From assembly GCA_019359595.1 (NCBI GenBank), contig JAHHGZ010000003.1:186001-250000 (forward strand): 64,000 nt of DNA. The letters run 5' to 3'. The stretch is from Cyanomargarita calcarea GSE-NOS-MK-12-04C. Its GTDB lineage: Bacteria; Cyanobacteriota; Cyanobacteriia; Cyanobacteriales; Nostocaceae. The position numbers and the translations under genes are program-made. The notes beneath the pieces are model-generated. The model saw only the letters and a list, made by a program, of their open reading frames with translations, searched no databases and had not been told where the DNA came from. Shown here in pieces: positions 9,103 to 18,167 of this stretch; the stretch's first letter is position 1; each line of letters starts with the position of its first letter.

Positions 9103-9216
9103 ATACCGTTTCTTTGTGAAGCTGCATATATTAACCCCCGGCTACGCCGTCCCCCCTTGCCAAGGGGGGACTACAGGGGGGTCTTGATTATGTGCATCTT
9201 CATACAGAATTGGTAT
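9103..9216. repeat. 114-bp MITE-like element, copy 1
   Basis: This element and the one at 35479-35592 are the same length and nearly identical. The left end ATACCGTTTCTTTGTGAAG and the right end (opposite strand ATACCAATTCTGTATGAAG) form imperfect terminal inverted repeats. The centre holds the GC-rich palindrome CCCCCCTTGCCAAGGGGGG. It encodes nothing. It sits 40 bases upstream of the ppsA promoter motif. Confidence 0.8.
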
Positions 9217-9256
9217 TACTTATTTTGACTTTGGACAAAAACGAAAAATATCACAT

Positions 9257-9289
9257 CCTCACAAGTTCCTCAAATTATCTTTGTATAAT
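9257..9289 (+). promoter_or_regulatory. Fermentation-type promoter of ppsA
   Basis: Two direct half-sites, CCTCACAAGTT (9257-9267) and CCTCAAATTAT (9268-9278), are followed after 5 bases by a perfect -10 box TATAAT (9284-9289). There is no TTGACA-like -35 element at the right distance, so activation by a factor bound to the half-sites is likely. The 22 bases of the half-sites are identical to those in front of pflA and highly similar to those in front of pflB and the small ORF/pfk unit, always with 5 bases to the -10 box. Confidence 0.8.
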
Positions 9290-9367
9290 CATAGTTGTGA
9301 TGCAGTGAAGCAAAAATACAAAATAAAACTAAGTAGTAGTTTTAATGTCTTAAAGGAAGTTTTCCCC

Positions 9368-11809
9368 ATGCTAGAAATACTCGTCAATAAAAAGACATTT
9401 AGCCCGATAGCGAAGGAACAAGCCTTAGTATTACCGCTGGGTGAAGTTGGGATTGCAGACATCCCTCTCGTGGGTGGTAAAAACGCCTCCTTAGGAGAGA
9501 TGATTCAACAACTTAAACCCAAAGGTGTGAAAGTCCCGACAGGATTTGCGACTACTGCGTATGCATATCGTTTCTTTATTCAATCCGCAGGTTTAGAAGC
9601 AAAACTACGGGAAATTTTTGCCGAGTTAAATGTTGAAGACGTTAGTAACCTACATGCAGTCGGAAAACAAGCACGGAAGTTGATGCTGCAAACTGAATTT
9701 CCGACTGTATTACAAGAAGCAATTACCCAAGCCTACCAAGAACTGTGTCAGGAATACGGTAATGATACAGATGTAGCAGTTCGCTCCAGTGCTACTGCCG
9801 AAGACTTACCCGATGCTAGCTTTGCTGGACAACAAGAAACTTACTTAAACGTCCACGGACTAACAGGGGTACTCGAAGCCTGTCACAAGTGCTTTGCATC
9901 AATTTTTACCGACCGTGCGATTTCCTACCGCCAAATTAAAAATTTTGATCACTTTAATATAGCCCTTTCCGTTGGCGTGCAAAAAATGGTACGTTCGGAT
10001 TTAGCTGCATCTGGTGTAATGTTCTCCATCGACACCGAAACCGGGTTTAAAGATGCTGCATTAATTACAGCAGCCTACGGGTTGGGTGAAAATGTGGTGC
10101 AAGGTGCAGTTAACCCAGATGAATATTTAGTATTTAAACCAACTCTCAAACAAGGACACCGCCCAATATTAGCTAAACGCTTGGGAAGCAAAGAAATTAA
10201 AATGGTGTACGATACAGGCGGTTCCAAACTGACTAAAAATATACCTGTTTCGGTTGGCGATCGCACTGCATTTGCCCTCAACGATAATGAAATTTTACAA
10301 CTGGCACACGCTTGCTGCATTATTGAGGAACACTATTCTCAAGTACGCGGTGTTTATACCCCGATGGATATCGAATGGGCAAAAGATGGGGTGACAGATG
10401 AATTATTTATTGTCCAAGCACGTCCCGAAACCGTCCAATCACAGAAAATAAAAAATGTTCTTAAAACTTACCATCTCCAACAAAAGGGCGAAGTTTTTGT
10501 AACTGGGCGCAGTGTTGGCGAGATGATAGGACAAGGCAAAGCCAAAGTCATTCTTGACGTACATCAGCTTAGTGAGTTTGAAGTTGGTGATGTACTAGTA
10601 ACAAATCGTACTGATCCAGATTGGGAACCGATTATGAAAAAAGCTAGTGCGATTGTTACCAATCAGGGGGGAAGGACTTGCCATAGTGCAATTATTGCCA
10701 GAGAATTAGGTATACCTGCGGTAGTAGGTTGTGGAAATGCAACAACGGTATTGAAAACTGGTCAAGAAATTACTGTTTCTTGTGCGGAAGGTGAAGCAGG
10801 AAAAGTATATCAAGGGTTTTTACCGTTTGCAGTGCAAGAAATTCCACTAGAAAAATTACCCCACACCCGCACTAAAATTATGATGAATGTGGGCAACCCA
10901 GAGGAGGCATTTAGTTGTTGTGCGATTCCGAACGATGGGGTGGGATTGGCAAGAATGGAATTTATTATCGCCAACCATATCAAAGCCCATCCACTGGCAT
11001 TAATTAACTTTGAGGAGTTAAAAGACGAACTTGCTAAATACAAAATTTCGGAATTAACTACTCAATATGCAGACAAAACGCAATTCTTTGTTGATAATTT
11101 AGCCCAAGGGATTGGCACGATCGCAGCGGCATTTTATCCCAAACCTGTAATTGTTCGGCTCAGTGATTTTAAGAGCAACGAATACGCAAATCTCTTGGGT
11201 GGCAAGCAGTTTGAACCTAAGGAAGAAAACCCGATGATTGGTTGGCGGGGTGCTTCCCGCTACTACGATGCCCGTTACCGTGAAGGCTTTGCGCTGGAAT
11301 GCCAAGCGATGAAGCGGGTGCGCGATGACATGGGTTTAAGTAATGTAATTCTAATGGTGCCATTTTGTCGGACACCTGAAGAAGGTAAGCGGGTCCTTGC
11401 AGAGATGGCCAAGCATGGATTGGTAAGGGGAGAAAATGGCTTGCAAGTCTATGTGATGTGCGAGTTGCCAAGTAACGTCATGCTTGCGGATGAATTTAGC
11501 GAGGTGTTTGACGGTTTCTCTATTGGTTCTAATGACTTGACGCAGTTAACTTTGGGACTTGATAGAGATTCTGAATTGGTAGCGCATTTGTTTGACGAAC
11601 GCAACGAAGCAGTGAAACGAACGATCGCTAAAGCTATTAAGACGGTGAAAGAACACGGACGCAAAATTGGTATTTGCGGACAAGCACCCAGCGATTATCC
11701 AGAATTTGCCCGTTTTCTAGTTGAACAGGGGATTGATTCGATTAGTCTTAATCCTGATTCAGTACTAAAAACCCTCTTAGAAATCGCCAAAACAGAAAGT
11801 GGGAATTAG
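9368..11809 (+). CDS. ppsA: Phosphoenolpyruvate synthase
   Basis: This enzyme converts pyruvate, ATP and water to PEP, AMP and phosphate. The protein has 813 residues from ATG 9368, which has AAGGAAG upstream; the frame is open further but the added residues are not family-like. Domains in order: the N-terminal ATP-binding PPDK domain (GGKNASLGEM near 35; VRSSATAEDLPDASFAGQQ near 140), the mobile phosphohistidine domain (GGRTCHSAIIARELGIPAVVGC, His near residue 438) and the C-terminal PEP/pyruvate TIM barrel (GSNDLTQLTLGLDRDS; catalytic Cys in IGICGQAPSD near 768). It is led by the shared fermentation-type promoter. It could replenish PEP during fermentation of storage polymers or recovery from it. 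Confidence 0.95.
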   Translation: MLEILVNKKTFSPIAKEQALVLPLGEVGIADIPLVGGKNASLGEMIQQLKPKGVKVPTGFATTAYAYRFFIQSAGLEAKLREIFAELNVEDVSNLHAVGKQARKLMLQTEFPTVLQEAITQAYQELCQEYGNDTDVAVRSSATAEDLPDASFAGQQETYLNVHGLTGVLEACHKCFASIFTDRAISYRQIKNFDHFNIALSVGVQKMVRSDLAASGVMFSIDTETGFKDAALITAAYGLGENVVQGAVNPDEYLVFKPTLKQGHRPILAKRLGSKEIKMVYDTGGSKLTKNIPVSVGDRTAFALNDNEILQLAHACCIIEEHYSQVRGVYTPMDIEWAKDGVTDELFIVQARPETVQSQKIKNVLKTYHLQQKGEVFVTGRSVGEMIGQGKAKVILDVHQLSEFEVGDVLVTNRTDPDWEPIMKKASAIVTNQGGRTCHSAIIARELGIPAVVGCGNATTVLKTGQEITVSCAEGEAGKVYQGFLPFAVQEIPLEKLPHTRTKIMMNVGNPEEAFSCCAIPNDGVGLARMEFIIANHIKAHPLALINFEELKDELAKYKISELTTQYADKTQFFVDNLAQGIGTIAAAFYPKPVIVRLSDFKSNEYANLLGGKQFEPKEENPMIGWRGASRYYDARYREGFALECQAMKRVRDDMGLSNVILMVPFCRTPEEGKRVLAEMAKHGLVRGENGLQVYVMCELPSNVMLADEFSEVFDGFSIGSNDLTQLTLGLDRDSELVAHLFDERNEAVKRTIAKAIKTVKEHGRKIGICGQAPSDYPEFARFLVEQGIDSISLNPDSVLKTLLEIAKTESGN

Positions 11810-11925
11810 GGGTTAGGAGTTAGAAGTTAGGAGTGAGGAATTAGGAGTTATGAGTTAACAACTACCCACTAACAACTAACAACTAACCATTAACAATCAA
11901 CAACTAACAACTAACAAAGAACTAA
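11806..11925. repeat. Low-complexity TTAGGAG / TAACAACTAAC repeat
   Basis: The gap between ppsA and the stress-protein gene consists of tandem degenerate units, TTAGGAGTTAG-like on the left and CAACTAACAACTAAC-like on the right. The two halves are roughly complementary and could fold back on each other. Such repeats are common between cyanobacterial genes. No promoter could be picked out inside it. Confidence 0.6.
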
Positions 11926-11929
11926 AACT

Positions 11930-12457
11930 ATGTTTCACAAAATTTTGGTTGCCGTAGATAATACCGATATTGGGCGTCATATTTTTGACGAAGCTTTATA
12001 TACAGCAAAAACAACTGGTGCAGAAATGATGTTGTTACATGTTGTGTCGCCCTTTGATGAACAGTATCCCTACCCTGCATATATTTATCCTTATCCGATT
12101 GTTCCAAGCGTACGCAATGAAGCTGTTAAAGAATATATGGGAGAGTGGGAAGCACTCAAGCAAAAGGGAATTGATTTTTTAACATTACTTTGCAATCAAG
12201 CGATCGCTTCTGGTGTGACAACTGAATTTACTCAATATTTGGGCGATCCAGGTCGGATGATTTGCGATATTGCTCGCGATTGGGAGGCTGACCTGATTGT
12301 GGTCGGTCGTCACGGTCGTAGCGGACTCAGAGAGTTTTTGTTGGGTAGTGTTAGCAATTATGTGCTACATCATGCTCCTTGTTCGGTTCTCACAGTGCAA
12401 CAAGGAATTAAAGCTACTACAGAAGAAACCCAAGAAGTAGAAGCGACAAAAGCTTAA
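11930..12457 (+). CDS. Universal stress protein (UspA family)
   Basis: This is a 175-residue single-domain universal stress protein. It begins FHKILVAVDNTDIGRHIFDEA, with the Asp of the first strand, and ends with the ATP-binding signature VVGRHGRSGLREFLLGSVSNYVLHHAPCSVLTV, matching the G-x2-G-x9-G-(S/T) pattern of ATP-binding members. An insert rich in Tyr and Pro (YPYPAYIYPYPIVPS) near residue 45 is unusual, and the C-terminal tail is acidic. It follows ppsA on the same strand with a 120-base repeat between them. USPs are frequent members of anaerobic dormancy regulons, which fits the surrounding enzymes. Confidence 0.93.
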   Translation: MFHKILVAVDNTDIGRHIFDEALYTAKTTGAEMMLLHVVSPFDEQYPYPAYIYPYPIVPSVRNEAVKEYMGEWEALKQKGIDFLTLLCNQAIASGVTTEFTQYLGDPGRMICDIARDWEADLIVVGRHGRSGLREFLLGSVSNYVLHHAPCSVLTVQQGIKATTEETQEVEATKA

Positions 12458-12506
12458 TATAACTCGTGCTTTTGTCTGCCTAACAGTCAAAAAGGAAGCG
12501 ATCGTA

Positions 12507-13541
12507 ATGTCTAATCAATCATTAGAAACCTGGAAAATTCAAGAAGCTGAATTTCCTCAAACAGCTTCAGTTAACGAACAACTCCACTTCCTCTTAAACT
12601 ATGCAGTGTTGGCTCCCTCCAGTCACAATACCCAACCGTGGCTGTTCAAAATTCAAGATGAAGCCATCAATTTCTATGCCGATCGGACTCGCAGTTTATC
12701 CATTGCTGACCCTCAAGGTCGAGAATTAATCATTAGTTGTGGAACAGCTTTGTTTAATCTTCGCATTGCCCTGCACCACTTTGGGTATAAAGGTAAAATT
12801 ACGACTTGGACAGACCCAAACAACCCAGATTTGTTAGCCCGTATTCAGTTGGGTGATGCCATCCAAGAAAGCGCTGACGAACATCTGCTATTCCAGGCAA
12901 TTCCAAAACGGCATACTTATAGGCGAGACTATCAAGACTGGGATGTCCCCGAATCACTGCTGAAATGGCTACAAGCGGATGTCGAGCAAGAAGGTGCTTG
13001 GCTGGACATTGTTAGAGGGGATATTGCCCGTCAGGTAGTGGCTGATTTAGTAGTGCAGGGTGACCACTTACAAATGGCAGACCCAAATTTCCGAAGTGAG
13101 TTAGCAGCGTGGATTCACAAGAGTGATAGTAAGAGCCATGACGGTATTCCCATTTACGCGCAAGGTATAGATGAACACTTAGATTTTGCGGCTCCTCTGT
13201 TTGCCTTCGTATTGCGAACTTTTGATATGGGGGATTCCATAGCAGAACGCAGCCAGAAACTGGTTACTCAGTCACCAGTAATTGCAGTACTAGGTACCAA
13301 GGATGATAATACATCTGATTGGCTAGCAGCAGGACAAGCGTTAGAGCGAGTTTTATTAAGAGGACAGGTGATAGGGCTGTCGGCATCATTTTTGAATCAA
13401 CCAATTCAACTGCCAGAACTGCGAAGCCAACTTAGGAAACTTTTAAAAGAACCTGGTTACCCGCAAATTTTACTGCGTTTGGGATTCGGTATGGAAGTCA
13501 AACCCACACCCAGGCGATCGGTTAACGAGGTCGTATTTTAA
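12507..13541 (+). CDS. Acg-type FMN nitroreductase-like protein
   Basis: This is a 344-residue member of the nitroreductase superfamily. The FMN-contacting motif APSSHNTQPWLFKI lies near residue 36 and two nitroreductase half-domains can be traced (FNLRIALHHFGY; RLGFGMEVKPTPRRSVNEVV). The long form with this NTQPW motif matches the Acg family known from the mycobacterial DosR dormancy regulon. It is preceded by a universal stress protein gene and followed, after 34 bases, by a FAD-dependent oxidoreductase, so the last two may be one operon. Start ATG 12507 has AAGGAAG upstream. Its substrate is unknown; some Acg proteins may sequester FMN rather than catalyse reduction. Confidence 0.85.
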   Translation: MSNQSLETWKIQEAEFPQTASVNEQLHFLLNYAVLAPSSHNTQPWLFKIQDEAINFYADRTRSLSIADPQGRELIISCGTALFNLRIALHHFGYKGKITTWTDPNNPDLLARIQLGDAIQESADEHLLFQAIPKRHTYRRDYQDWDVPESLLKWLQADVEQEGAWLDIVRGDIARQVVADLVVQGDHLQMADPNFRSELAAWIHKSDSKSHDGIPIYAQGIDEHLDFAAPLFAFVLRTFDMGDSIAERSQKLVTQSPVIAVLGTKDDNTSDWLAAGQALERVLLRGQVIGLSASFLNQPIQLPELRSQLRKLLKEPGYPQILLRLGFGMEVKPTPRRSVNEVVF

Positions 13542-13575
13542 CCACCCATGACAATAATTGCCCGAGGAGGCTAAT

Positions 13576-15141
13576 ATGGAAATCTTCGATTATGTGATTT
13601 TAGGTGCTGGACTAGGTGGACTTTCTGCCGCAGCTTGCCTAACCAAGCAAGGATACCGGGTTGCAGTCTTAGAAAAACACTACTTGCCTGGTGGGTGCTG
13701 CCACACCTTTGATTATGGTGAATACAGCTTTTGTGCTGACGTACATTACATTTCTCAATGTAGTCCCGGTCATACCATCGCCAAATTCCTCAACTATATT
13801 GAGCGAGATGTTCCCTTTAACAGTCTCGATCCAGAATGCATTGATCGCATAATTACACCACAGGTAGATTTCAAGATTCCATTGGGTTGGGAAAACTTGC
13901 GCGAGCGTTTGCTCTCCACCTTCCCGAAAGAAGTGAATGCCATCAATCGCTACTGCAATGAAATTAAGCAACTACATCAAGAAATTTATAATTTGGTGCG
14001 AGAAGTACAGTGGTATCACCGGAATTGGTCTGACTGGTTGAAGTTACCAAAATATTTTAATTTATTTTTGAAGCGGAATTGGACGCTACAAGATTTATAC
14101 AACCATGTCGGATTGTCGCCTAAATTACAAGCATTGCTAGCGGGGCAAAGTGGTGACTATGCACTACCACCTAAGGAAATTGCACTGATGTCCCACACTT
14201 CCCTAGTTTGGGACTACTCAGAAGGTGCTTACTATCCCAAACATCACTTCAAAAATTTTGTTGACACCATTGTTGAAGTAATTACAACGGGTGGAGGAGT
14301 TGTGGAACTCTCAAGTCCTGTTGACCATATTCAAGTTAGCCACAAAGATGGGGTTCAAAGCGTCATCTGCGATCGCGCAGTTTATCAAGCCACGAAAGGT
14401 TACATTAGCGACCTTGACCCCAAATTGACTGTGGAATTAATGCACGATTCTGGAGCTTTGAGCCAACAAGAGCATCAACGGCTTACTGGTTATGAATATT
14501 CAGCTAGTGCTTTTAATATCTACCTGGGTTTAGACAGTCGTTTTCAACCACAACGCTACGGTATTGGTAACTGGAATGTTTGGTACTACCCTACAGGGGA
14601 TGTGAACGCACAATATCAAAAACAATTAGAAGGTGACATGAGTTATCCGTGGATTTTCCTCTCTTGTCCAACGATGAAATCTCACGAACCTGGAATAGCA
14701 CCAAAAGGCCATCATATCCTAGAAATCGCGACTGTATGCCCTTATGAACCGTTTGAACATCTGCACAAAAATGACCCCGAAGGTTACAAAGCTAAAAAGC
14801 GGGAAGTCTATCAGCAGATTATGACCAGTGTGCGAGATTTAATTCCGGATGTAGATAGCTACACCAGGATGAAAATTTACGGTACACCTACAACCAGTGA
14901 ATTTTATCTCGGACAACCGCAAGGTAATATTTATGGTGCGAAATTAGTGCCGAATCAAGTTGGTTTAAATCGTTTGGGATATACAACGGAGTTCCCAAAT
15001 CTGTTCTTTGTGGGTGCGAGTGCAGGGTATCCAAGCGTACCGGGTGTGATTGGTAATGGTATGAATGTAGTCGAATTAATTACTGGGAAATCTGTATGGA
15101 AAAATACAGAAGCAAATAAGTCTCTAGTTACTGCTGCTTAG
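13576..15141 (+). CDS. FAD-dependent oxidoreductase, CrtO/phytoene-desaturase-like
   Basis: This is a 521-residue flavoprotein of the carotenoid desaturase / retinol saturase superfamily. The dinucleotide-binding motif DYVILGAGLGGLSAAACLTK starts near residue 4, followed by the E-K-H-YLPGG(C)C motif typical of CrtO-like proteins. The C-terminal FAD signature is GLNRLGYTTEFPNLFFVGASAGYPSVPGVIGNGMN. I chose ATG 13576 because GAGGAGG precedes it by 5 bases; the frame is open 18 bases further upstream. The substrate is unknown: a carotenoid, a retinoid or another polyprenyl lipid is plausible. It sits 34 bases after the Acg-like gene, implying co-transcription. Confidence 0.85.
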   Translation: MEIFDYVILGAGLGGLSAAACLTKQGYRVAVLEKHYLPGGCCHTFDYGEYSFCADVHYISQCSPGHTIAKFLNYIERDVPFNSLDPECIDRIITPQVDFKIPLGWENLRERLLSTFPKEVNAINRYCNEIKQLHQEIYNLVREVQWYHRNWSDWLKLPKYFNLFLKRNWTLQDLYNHVGLSPKLQALLAGQSGDYALPPKEIALMSHTSLVWDYSEGAYYPKHHFKNFVDTIVEVITTGGGVVELSSPVDHIQVSHKDGVQSVICDRAVYQATKGYISDLDPKLTVELMHDSGALSQQEHQRLTGYEYSASAFNIYLGLDSRFQPQRYGIGNWNVWYYPTGDVNAQYQKQLEGDMSYPWIFLSCPTMKSHEPGIAPKGHHILEIATVCPYEPFEHLHKNDPEGYKAKKREVYQQIMTSVRDLIPDVDSYTRMKIYGTPTTSEFYLGQPQGNIYGAKLVPNQVGLNRLGYTTEFPNLFFVGASAGYPSVPGVIGNGMNVVELITGKSVWKNTEANKSLVTAA

Positions 15142-15162
15142 AAAACCTTAATTCCTGTAGTT

Positions 15163-15337
15163 ATATCATGTTCGGATGATTAGTTGTAATACCCGCAGTC
15201 ACACCAAGCCCACACACGTAAAACTGTGCAATAGTCCCCTCCCGAAAGGTGCGCTCTAGGGATAAAGGGGTGGGGTTCTTGCCGAAACGGCACGCTTTGC
15301 GAAGGGGAATTAATAAGTGATTTACCGAACATGATAT
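15163..15337. repeat. Inverted-repeat element in intergenic region
   Basis: The 13 bases ATATCATGTTCGG (15163-15175) recur as the exact inverse CCGAACATGATAT (15325-15337). The 412-base gap to the next recognisable gene remnant (15142-15553) also holds a third, similar ATATCGTGTTCGG near 15419 and short GC-rich palindromes. No coding region was seen. This looks like a small non-autonomous element plus flanking repeats. Confidence 0.5.
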
Positions 15338-15553
15338 TATAATAGCTACGCAAGGTGTATCCGTCACGGAACGCTTGCGACCGGACATCTTGCACCAATG
15401 TCAGGAAGCCCGGAAATAATATCGTGTTCGGTTAAAGACTTATCATTAAGACCGCAGGTGAGCAGGGAGCAGGGGGAGAAAAGGTTTTATGTTCCAGTAA
15501 TATAATTCAGCAAATTTGCCATCAGGATAAAAAGGTATTTAGGGCTACAACTC

Positions 15554-17005
15554 CTAAATAGCAAGTACCCGGTGTAATACGCTGAATAAATCATTAGCAG
15601 TGAAGGGTTTGATCAAAAAATCTTGCACGCCACATTCTCTAGCTTTTGCTTTATCTTCGCTTGTATCTGAACCACTCATGGCAATAATTAACACGTCAGG
15701 GTTCATTTTTTTCAATGCCCTAATAGTGGTTATTCCATCCAGAAATGGCATTCTTAAATCGATAATTACCACTTTTATCTCAAATTTATTTTAATTTATT
15801 CTCAGCAGTAATAGTTAAAGTCCCTCCATTGGGCATGGCATCGCGAGCGTTAACTGCTAAATTCATAAACACCTGATGCACTTGCGTAGTATCAGCAGTG
15901 ACCATCCACAAATTATCGTCAATATGCCGTCTAAACTCAATAGATTTTGGAAATGTAACTTGAGCCATTTGTTGGACATCCAAAAGTAAATGTTTGACTT
16001 GAACTAACGAGCGCTTATCTTCATTTCCACGGGCAAAAAATAGAATTTGTTTGACTACACTTGCGCCTCTTTTTGTATTTATTTGCAATATATTCAGCAA
16101 ATCTTGATTTCGCGTATCAATATTCGCTGTTCTAACTCTTCGTGCGATCGCCGCAGTTCATCTTCTATCTGCTGTCGCTTGTTAATCTCTTTTTGTAACT
16201 CTTGGTTAATTTGCTGGAGTTCCGTAGTGCATTCTTCTACCTGTTGCTGTAGAGCAATTACCAAACCCGACATTTCTATCGGGTCAAGCACTTCCAAGAA
16301 ACTGCTTTGAGTAAGTATACCCACTAACTCTCCGCGATCGCCTGCTACAACTAATCTTCGCACTGGTCGCTGTTGCATTTGTCGATGAGCATCCCACAAC
16401 GAATCTTCGGGATGCAAGCACAATAGCGGTGTACTCATCACCGTTTTGGCTTGAGTTTGCCCTAAGTTCAACTCCATCGCTTGGAATTGGACGATATCTC
16501 GCTCGGTAATAATACCAATCGGATAATCATCTGTCGTTTCTATTCCCTGCTCTACAATTACAACACAGCTAACTTGATGTTCTGTCATCAGTCTGGCTAA
16601 ACTCAGCACCGATGCATTTGGAAATGCACGAACAACGTTAGTACTCATCACCTCTGAAACTTGACGCATCCTCAGCAGATTCATCGGTTGCAACACCTGA
16701 CGGATGCAGTTAGGTGTAATAATTCCTAACAATTTTTCTTCATCATCCACAATTGGCAGGTGACGAATTTTGTGTTGCCGTAGTAAGGATAACGCTGTTA
16801 ATGCATTATTATTGTCCGAGAACCTCAGAGTAATGACTTCTTGCGTGATGACCTCACCGACTTTGACGGCAGATAAATCAGTTCCAAAAGTGGTTAATTT
16901 TACAATATCTCTTTCAGTAATAATTCCCAGCAAAAGCGATCCATCCACCACCAGCACGCAACTATTTCGACATTGATCGAACAGGCTTAATTCTGATGTT
17001 TGCAA
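15554..17005 (-). pseudogene. Decayed CBS-domain hybrid histidine kinase with receiver
   Basis: Read on the minus strand, four CBS-like segments (GIITERDIV..., LLGIITPNC..., GIITERDIVQF, LVGILTQSSFLEVL) are followed by a coiled coil and a frame break near 16100. A kinase piece then follows (DTRNQDLLNILQ, TKRGASVVKQILFFARG, N-box VFMNLAVNARDAMPNGG) and breaks near 15786. A receiver C-terminal half comes last (VVIIDLRMPFLDG, then AMSGSD and FLIKPF). Missing are the start of the first CBS domain, the HisKA helix with the phospho-acceptor His, and the ATP-binding G boxes. No intact kinase can be made. The family is a sensory hybrid kinase of CBS type. It probably once regulated the island around it; that is inference. 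Confidence 0.82.
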
Positions 17006-17815
17006 ATGCTGCGACAGTCACGCCAGAACGACGCGAACCCAACATTTGAGCGATGTACTCTTGAGTCATCGGAAATTCCGAAGTTTGCAAACAGTCTTGT
17101 ACCATCAACAACCAACGCGCAAGTCGTTCTTCTATACTATGCAAGCGGTTGCAAGCTGCAGATTCAGAAACTTGAGTAAAAAGTGCTTGAATATAACGCA
17201 ACAACAAGCATTGAAGTTCTCCTCCTCGGTCAAATTCAGCTTTTACCAGATTTGCCGTCGCACTCCTAGTATTTTTGATAAAGACTCTTGGGTGAGCATC
17301 AGTTCCTGAGATCCAGTCTTATCGGTAGTTCCCAGCAGCCAGCGACAGCATCGCTGCTTTAGCGAGTGCAAACGATTGCAAGCAGATAAATGTGTAATTT
17401 GATTTAATAAGGCTTGTGTGTAAAGTTGTAACAATTCATGAAGTGGACTTTGTGGTGTCACCTCGCGTTTGAATATTTCTGCACGCATCCGCAAAGCATC
17501 ACCGGGAAAAATTTGCAAACAAGCTTGCCAAGAAATTTGCTGAACCCCCAAAAATATAGGAACCCCCACCATTGACTCATTACCAACCGTTGCGACTTCA
17601 ATGAAAGTGCCATCATCCATACACGTTAGCAATGAAGCGACACCGCTTTGTAGAAAATATACGTATTCAATTGGCTGGTTATCTGTATACAGAAATTCCT
17701 TAACCTGGAGCGAACAAAGTTCTAAGTAGGGAAGGAGGCGATCGCACTCACCCTTGGGCAGAGCTGCCAAAAGCTGGTTTTCTATAACATTTGAGCAGTC
17801 TTCAAGCATAACCAA
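16962..17815 (-). pseudogene. Chimeric remains of two Crp/Fnr-family regulators
   Basis: The minus-strand frame from 17815 encodes a Crp-like sensor domain of a cyanobacterial type (FLQSGVASLLTCMDDGTFIEVATVGNE) and enters the DNA-binding domain (LTQESLSKILGVRR), where the frame breaks near 17245. A second, related frame then gives the late part of another Crp protein (LLLRYIQALFTQVSESAACNRLHSIEERLARWLLM, then MTQEYIAQMLGSRRSGVTVAA) before joining CBS sequence near 17000. Both fragments align at the LGxRR of the recognition helix region, so an internal deletion between two neighbouring crp-like genes is likely. The first frame alone lacks a complete recognition helix. Confidence 0.78.
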
Positions 17816-17982
17816 GGGGGAAAAGCATAACTCAAAGCGAATGGCAATCGTAGCTTCAGTTTATACTATCAACCCACTGGAACACACACCTCAACAAATC
17901 CTCAACCCAACAGAATACCTTGCGATCGCTACCCTGCGGGAAGGTCAAGGGCGAACGTTGTCCATTTTTCACCAGCTAGCAG

Positions 17983-18081
17983 AACTTACGCAAAAGAACT
18001 AAAAAATTACCGCCATAGGCGCTTCGCTTCGCCTTCCGTTTCGGTAGGAATAAGGGTTTCAGAGAGTTTTTGCGTAAGTCC
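17983..18081. repeat. MITE-like element with ACTTACGCAAAA ends
   Basis: The left end ACTTACGCAAAA (17984-17995) is matched by the inverse TTTTTGCGTAAGT ending at 18079. The interior is a short GC-rich palindromic stretch (GGCGCTTCGCTTCGCC). The element is about 99 bases and noncoding. It ends 24 bases before the pflA promoter motif. The whole gap 17816-18167 otherwise contains only that promoter. Confidence 0.6.
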
Positions 18082-18104
18082 TGTCTAGTATATTTCCAAG
18101 CTTT

Positions 18105-18137
18105 CCTCACAAGTTCCTCAAATTATTTGCCTATAAC
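18105..18137 (+). promoter_or_regulatory. Fermentation-type promoter of pflA
   Basis: Half-sites CCTCACAAGTT (18105-18115) and CCTCAAATTAT (18116-18126), identical base for base to those before ppsA, are followed after 5 bases by TATAAC (18132-18137). Transcription would start near 18144, giving a short leader to the pflA ATG at 18168. OsmC and adhE follow on the same strand and may share this promoter. Confidence 0.82.
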
Positions 18138-18167
18138 TCAAAGTGAGTTGATAGGCACACAGAGGCT

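Noticed and set aside
12961-13020. Possible hupS 5' fragment (TGGCTACAAG...GGTGCTTGG)
   Set aside because: The resemblance to WLQGGA coding sequence is by chance; in frame it reads WLQADVEQEGAWL inside the nitroreductase gene.
17841-18002. 53-codon plus-strand frame (AIVASVYTINPLEHTPQQIL...)
   Set aside because: No ribosome-binding site, ends in an inverted-repeat element, no recognisable family.
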